DNA of 64,000 nucleotides from NCBI RefSeq assembly GCF_000420825.1, contig NZ_ATVR01000003.1:147353-211352 (forward strand), in the 5' to 3' direction. The notes below the pieces were generated by a model, which was given only the letters and a program-made list of their open reading frames with translations, was not told where the DNA came from and did no database searches. Of this stretch, positions 60,607 through 64,000 are shown one piece after another (positions within the stretch are counted from its first letter, which is position 1; the number at the start of each line of letters is the position of its first letter). The stretch is from Butyrivibrio sp. AE2015 (GTDB lineage Bacteria > Bacillota > Clostridia > Lachnospirales > Lachnospiraceae). Both the position numbers and the translations under genes were made by a program.

Positions 60607-62067
60607 ATGCATAACTCAAGGAATAAATCATTGAAACTGAATGCAGTTTTGAATGCGTTAAAAGGGATTATGGGTATTGTCTTCCCTATCATTACTTTTC
60701 CGTATGCTGCGAGAATACTAGGTGTTAATGAACTTGGCAGATATAATTACTCAGCTTCTATTATAAGCTATTTTGTTTTAATTGCTGGATTGGGTATAAA
60801 TTCATATGCAATAAGAGAAGGCGCAAAGATTCGCGACTCGAAAGAAAAGCTATCAATTCTTTCGAGTGAGCTATTTACGATTAATCTAATTTCTACAGTC
60901 ATTTCTTATTTGTTGTTAGCAATACTTGTGATTCTTGATTTAGGACTCAAAGATTACATCACATTAATTGCTATTTTGTCTATTACGATTCTTTTTAAGA
61001 CGATAGGAGTTGAATGGTTATACTCAATTTATGAAGAATACACATATATAACAGTTAGGAGTATTATTTTTCAGATTATATCTCTTGTGCTTTTATTTGC
61101 AATGGTACATTCAAAGGCTGACACAAATAAGTACGCTTTAATTTCTGTTATTTCCAGTGTAGGGGCAAATGTTTTAAATATATATAACTCAAGAAAGTAT
61201 ATAAGGATTAAGCTTGTAAATTTTTCTGACATCAAGAAGCATACGAAACCAATTTTGATGATGTTTGTGACAGCTGTAACTATTACAATTTACGTAAGCT
61301 CGGATACAACAATGCTTGGCGCAATGTGCGGTGACAGAGCAGTTGGATTATATTCAGTATCTGCAAAATTATATACTATAATGAAGACAATTTTGTCTTC
61401 TGTGCTTATAGTTTCAATTCCGCGTATATCATCATTGATTAATGATACTAATAATGCTGAATTAATCAATAAATTGTCATTAAATATAAATGAATTAATG
61501 TATTCAATTTTATTGCCCGCTGCTATAGGGATTATAATGGTTCGTAAAGAACTAATATATATTATTGCGGGAATAGAATATCAAGAAAGTGAATTGTCTG
61601 TTGTATTATTATCAATTGCATTGATTTTTTGTATGGGGGCATATTTTTGGGGACAATGCATATTAATTCCACTCGGTAAAGAAAAAGAGTTAATGTATAT
61701 CACACTGCTAAGTGCTATTGTTAACATTACGTCAAATGTTTTGTTAATACCATCTTATCAACAAAATGCTGCCGCTTTTACTACTATTATCGCCGAGGGA
61801 ATAGCCTTTGTATCAACAAGTCATATAGGAAGAAAAGTAATTAATATAAATGGGTTGCAAAAAACATTGGTAAAAATATTTATTGGCTGTATAGGTGTGA
61901 TATTAACTTGCATAGCTATTTCAAAACTGCATTTCCCTGCAATTATAGAATTTGTGTTACAAGTTTTGATTTCAGCCTTGGTATATTGCGTAATAGAAAT
62001 TTTGATTAGGAATAAAGCTATTCACAATATTATAAACTCTGTTTTGAAAAGGGTAAATAAGATATGA
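60607..62067 (+). CDS. Oligosaccharide flippase (Wzx-like)
   Basis: 486 residues with about 12-14 helices. It opens 'LNALKGIMGIVFPIITFPYAARILG' and continues 'NELGRYNYSASIISYFVLIAGLG', the signature of the MATE-like polysaccharide flippase family. It moves lipid-linked repeat units across the membrane for the polymerase. The ATG at 60607 is two codons after a TTG in the same frame that directly follows the previous stop. It overlaps the next gene by 4 bp. Confidence 0.9.
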   Translation: MHNSRNKSLKLNAVLNALKGIMGIVFPIITFPYAARILGVNELGRYNYSASIISYFVLIAGLGINSYAIREGAKIRDSKEKLSILSSELFTINLISTVISYLLLAILVILDLGLKDYITLIAILSITILFKTIGVEWLYSIYEEYTYITVRSIIFQIISLVLLFAMVHSKADTNKYALISVISSVGANVLNIYNSRKYIRIKLVNFSDIKKHTKPILMMFVTAVTITIYVSSDTTMLGAMCGDRAVGLYSVSAKLYTIMKTILSSVLIVSIPRISSLINDTNNAELINKLSLNINELMYSILLPAAIGIIMVRKELIYIIAGIEYQESELSVVLLSIALIFCMGAYFWGQCILIPLGKEKELMYITLLSAIVNITSNVLLIPSYQQNAAAFTTIIAEGIAFVSTSHIGRKVININGLQKTLVKIFIGCIGVILTCIAISKLHFPAIIEFVLQVLISALVYCVIEILIRNKAIHNIINSVLKRVNKI

Positions 62068-62495
62068 TTGATTATATAGTTTCAAATAGAAATATATATT
62101 CTGATAACTTCCGGCAAATTGTATACGAGTGGGAAGACAATATCTTTGAATCTAAGGGAATAGATATTGTTTTATTAAATAAGGTATATCTTATAAAACC
62201 AGTAAGAAATCTATTAAGTGTGGTTAAGAATATCAAGCAAGATATTCGTAACAATGTTGGAATAGCATACTGTATGACCGTAGATGAATATAGGTTCTAT
62301 TCATGCTTAAACCTAATTCCTGTATTTATTGATGTGTGGCCTAAAGATATAGATAAACTAATTGCTATGATGAATGACAATGTTTTTTTTGTTACATCTC
62401 TTGATATCTATAATATTATATCTTGTAAATGTAGGAATGTATCATATATGCCCCTCGTATTATATAGTCATACCCATTCTTTACCTTCTCTATAG
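62064..62495 (+). pseudogene. Truncated glycosyltransferase-like gene, interrupted by IS110 element
   Basis: The first 130 or so residues look real ('YIVSNRNIYSDNFRQIVYEW', 'GIAYCMTVDEYRFYSCLNLIPVFIDVWP', a GT-B-like N-terminal Rossmann domain). After 'SYMPLVLYS' the reading frame enters the insertion sequence ('HTHSLPSL') and stops. No continuation appears after the transposase within this window. The ATGA overlap with the flippase shows it was part of the operon. Confidence 0.65.
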
Positions 62496-62499
62496 GTAT

Positions 62500-62690
62500 C
62501 GGGTATGCTGTTGAAGATGCTGTGGATTGGTTTTTATGCCCCTACCGCATAGACGGTTTCGGATAGGCTCCGACCACAGCCTCTTTGTCATAATGTTAAT
62601 CAGTTAGATACCGCATGACGGTTTATGTAGAACGAGGTTACATCAGCAAAGAGCCCTGTGGATCAACAGCAGCATCAAATACTTTAAAGG
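62500..62690 (+). ncRNA. Candidate bridge RNA of the IS110 element
   Basis: The non-coding left part contains two near-identical stem-loops, TACCGCAT(A)GACGGTTT at 62543-62559 and 62609-62624, 66 bp apart, and a long stem: CCACAGCCTCTTTG (62574-62587) pairs with CAAAGAGCCCTGTGG (62647-62661) around the second one. Known IS110 members encode a two-loop bridge RNA upstream of the transposase that selects donor and target. No sequence match was computed. Confidence 0.5.
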
Positions 62691-62696
62691 AGGATC

Positions 62697-63875
62697 ATGT
62701 GTATGATCTATGTTGGCATTGACGTTGCAAAGGATAAGCACGATTGCTGTATCCTCGGTTCAGATGGTGAAATCCTGTTTTCTCCATTCACTATCCAGAA
62801 CACGTTACAGGGATTTGACGAACTGTATGAGAAGATCTGGTCATTAACCAAAGATCTTCATGAAATAAAAGTAGGTCTCGAGGCTACCGGACACTATCAT
62901 CTCAATCTGTTACGGTCGCTCCTTGATAACGGCCTGGCCAGCTATGTTATCAACCCGTTACATACAAATCTTTTCAGAAAAGGTCAGAGCCTTAGAAAGA
63001 CGAAAACGGATAAAGTCGACGCTGCTTCGATTGCTATGATGTTATTGACCGATAGGACGCTCAAGCCCTACTCAGACACATCATACCACAACGAAGAATT
63101 AAAGTCGCTCACAAGATACCGTTTCGACAAGGTTCAGGAACGTGCCAAACTCAAAACCTCCGTTTCCAGGCTTGTCAGCATTCTATTCCCAGAATTGGAA
63201 AAACTGGTCCCCACACTTCATACGGCTACCGTTTACGCTTTGCTCTCCGAGTTCCCCGGAGCTTCATTTGTTGCCGCAGCACATCTTACTCGCCTAAAAC
63301 ATCTTCTCTGTGAAGCATCCAAGGGGCATTACGGACGCGATGAAGCAATCCTCATCCGAGATGCCGCTATTTCTTCCGTAGGAACTGTAATGTCCGCAAA
63401 ATCCATGGAACTAAAGCACACGATCCATCTCATTGAAGTCCTTAGCGAAGAAATCAACGAGATTGAAACAGCAATCAATTCCATCATGAATACGCTGGAA
63501 TCTCCAATCACCACTATCCCTGGAATCAAAAATCGAATGGGTGCCATGATCCTTGCAGAGATAGGCGATTTCTCACGCTTTGAGAATGCAGACCAGATCC
63601 TTGCCTACGCAGGACTTTCTCCTTCAACATATCAATCCGGACAACTGACTTCATCCTATGCCCATATGGAGAAACGTGGATCTCGTTATCTGCGATACGC
63701 CCTGTTCAATGCCACGATATACGTCTGCAACTGGGATCCAGTGTTTAATTCTTATCTTGCCAAAAAGAGAGCGGAAGGCAAGCATTACTATGTAGCTATT
63801 TCACATGCATGTAAGAAACTTGTCCGGGTGATCTACCGGATGCAATTAACCGGCGAACCTTATCGCGCAGCATAA
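62697..63875 (+). CDS. IS110-family transposase (DEDD)
   Basis: 392 residues, full length. N-terminal RuvC-like DEDD domain: 'IYVGIDVAKDKHDCCIL' (first Asp), 'VGLEATGHYHLNLLRSL' (Glu), 'KTDKVDAASIAMMLL' (Asp pair). C-terminal Transposase_20 domain: 'ITTIPGIKNRMGAMILAEIGD', 'ADQILAYAGLSPSTYQSGQ', 'MEKRGSRYLRYALFNA', with the catalytic Ser region. AAAGGAGG lies 4 nt before the ATG at 62697 and 10 nt before a second ATG at 62703. It appears intact, so the element could still move. Confidence 0.92.
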   Translation: MCMIYVGIDVAKDKHDCCILGSDGEILFSPFTIQNTLQGFDELYEKIWSLTKDLHEIKVGLEATGHYHLNLLRSLLDNGLASYVINPLHTNLFRKGQSLRKTKTDKVDAASIAMMLLTDRTLKPYSDTSYHNEELKSLTRYRFDKVQERAKLKTSVSRLVSILFPELEKLVPTLHTATVYALLSEFPGASFVAAAHLTRLKHLLCEASKGHYGRDEAILIRDAAISSVGTVMSAKSMELKHTIHLIEVLSEEINEIETAINSIMNTLESPITTIPGIKNRMGAMILAEIGDFSRFENADQILAYAGLSPSTYQSGQLTSSYAHMEKRGSRYLRYALFNATIYVCNWDPVFNSYLAKKRAEGKHYYVAISHACKKLVRVIYRMQLTGEPYRAA

Positions 63876-64000
63876 GTATTTCTTTCCTCTTCTGTCTGAG
63901 CACCCTATCGGATGCTCTGTTTGTCATGCAGTTTTCAAGGTACTGATCTATCTGAACGAATTGCTTCGTTTCAGTCTTGACATTTAATAGTTAGTCTATC

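Larger units (their letters stand above)
62465..64000 (+). mobile_element. IS110-family insertion sequence (right end not certain)
   Basis: The element starts at about 62465, where the coding sequence of the interrupted gene ends. It holds about 230 bp of non-coding DNA, the transposase at 62697-63875 and at least 120 bp after it. The GC content is clearly higher than that of the operon. IS110 elements lack terminal inverted repeats, so the exact ends cannot be fixed without an empty site. Confidence 0.75.

Overview
The window looks like chromosome of a low-GC, strictly anaerobic Firmicute, most likely Lachnospiraceae (Butyrivibrio or Pseudobutyrivibrio-like). This is inferred from strong AGGAGG-type ribosome binding sites, frequent TTG/GTG starts, A+T-rich codon use, rubrerythrin/rubredoxin oxygen-defence genes, several AAA-ATPase_like/PDDEXK_9 proteins and a LoaP antiterminator. 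No rRNA, tRNA or housekeeping gene fixes the genus. Nearly every gene is on the + strand.

Layout. (1) 1-17.3 kb: an ABC-transporter-dependent surface polysaccharide locus with GT4 and GT2 glycosyltransferases, a PIG-L deacetylase, a WbqC-like protein, the Wzm/Wzt exporter, a radical SAM enzyme, a deacetylase-like protein, a pyruvyltransferase, three polytopic membrane proteins, gene remnants (one licD-like) and a P-loop/DUF4869 pair. (2) 17.4-28.6 kb: an AAA-ATPase/PD-(D/E)XK protein, a very large O-antigen-ligase-like membrane protein fused to about 500 residues of YD/RHS-like repeats, a GT2, a SatD/DUF3307 pair behind a striking palindromic promoter, a chimeric WecG/TagA-N plus GT4 protein and a second polymerase/ligase. 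(3) 28.7-31.0 kb: an oxidative-stress cluster of rubrerythrin, flavin reductase-rubredoxin, a 52-residue rubredoxin and a YjdI-YjdJ fusion.

(4) 31.0-41.7 kb: an accessory or defence-like island. It holds a PsiE-like gene, an unidentified structured RNA, a zeta-toxin pair, two copies of a 187-bp element ending in a terminator, a Schlafen/AlbA_2 protein whose DNA motif recurs in both its promoter and its gene, a four-gene DUF6680/GHKL-ATPase/DUF4325/membrane module, an AAA_14-DUF4143 ATPase flanked by operator-like palindromes, an AAA ATPase next to a broken RloB/TOPRIM-like partner and a nuclease-less AAA-ATPase. At its right edge are scraps of a rubredoxin gene and of a UDP-glucose dehydrogenase gene.

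(5) 41.7-64 kb: a LoaP-headed exopolysaccharide operon of about 20 kb. A consensus promoter overlaps the loaP stop codon and leads into a hairpin-bearing leader, then UPF0489, then about 1.4 kb of non-coding DNA with repeated hairpins, then a TasA/CalY-like protein with a SipW peptidase, UDP-glucuronate epimerase, UDP-glucose dehydrogenase, an Alg14/Alg13-like pair, a TagB-like transferase, a nucleotidyltransferase-aminotransferase fusion, another epimerase, glycosyltransferases, Wzy, an FAD enzyme and Wzx. The operon is broken at about 62.46 kb by an IS110-family element whose upstream non-coding DNA has the features expected of a bridge RNA.

The best candidates for something undescribed are the repeated RNA hairpins in the LoaP operon, the DUF6680/GHKL/DUF4325/membrane module, the ligase-YD-repeat fusion and the unidentified RNA before the zeta toxin. 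All functional statements are from reading the sequence; no database search was run.
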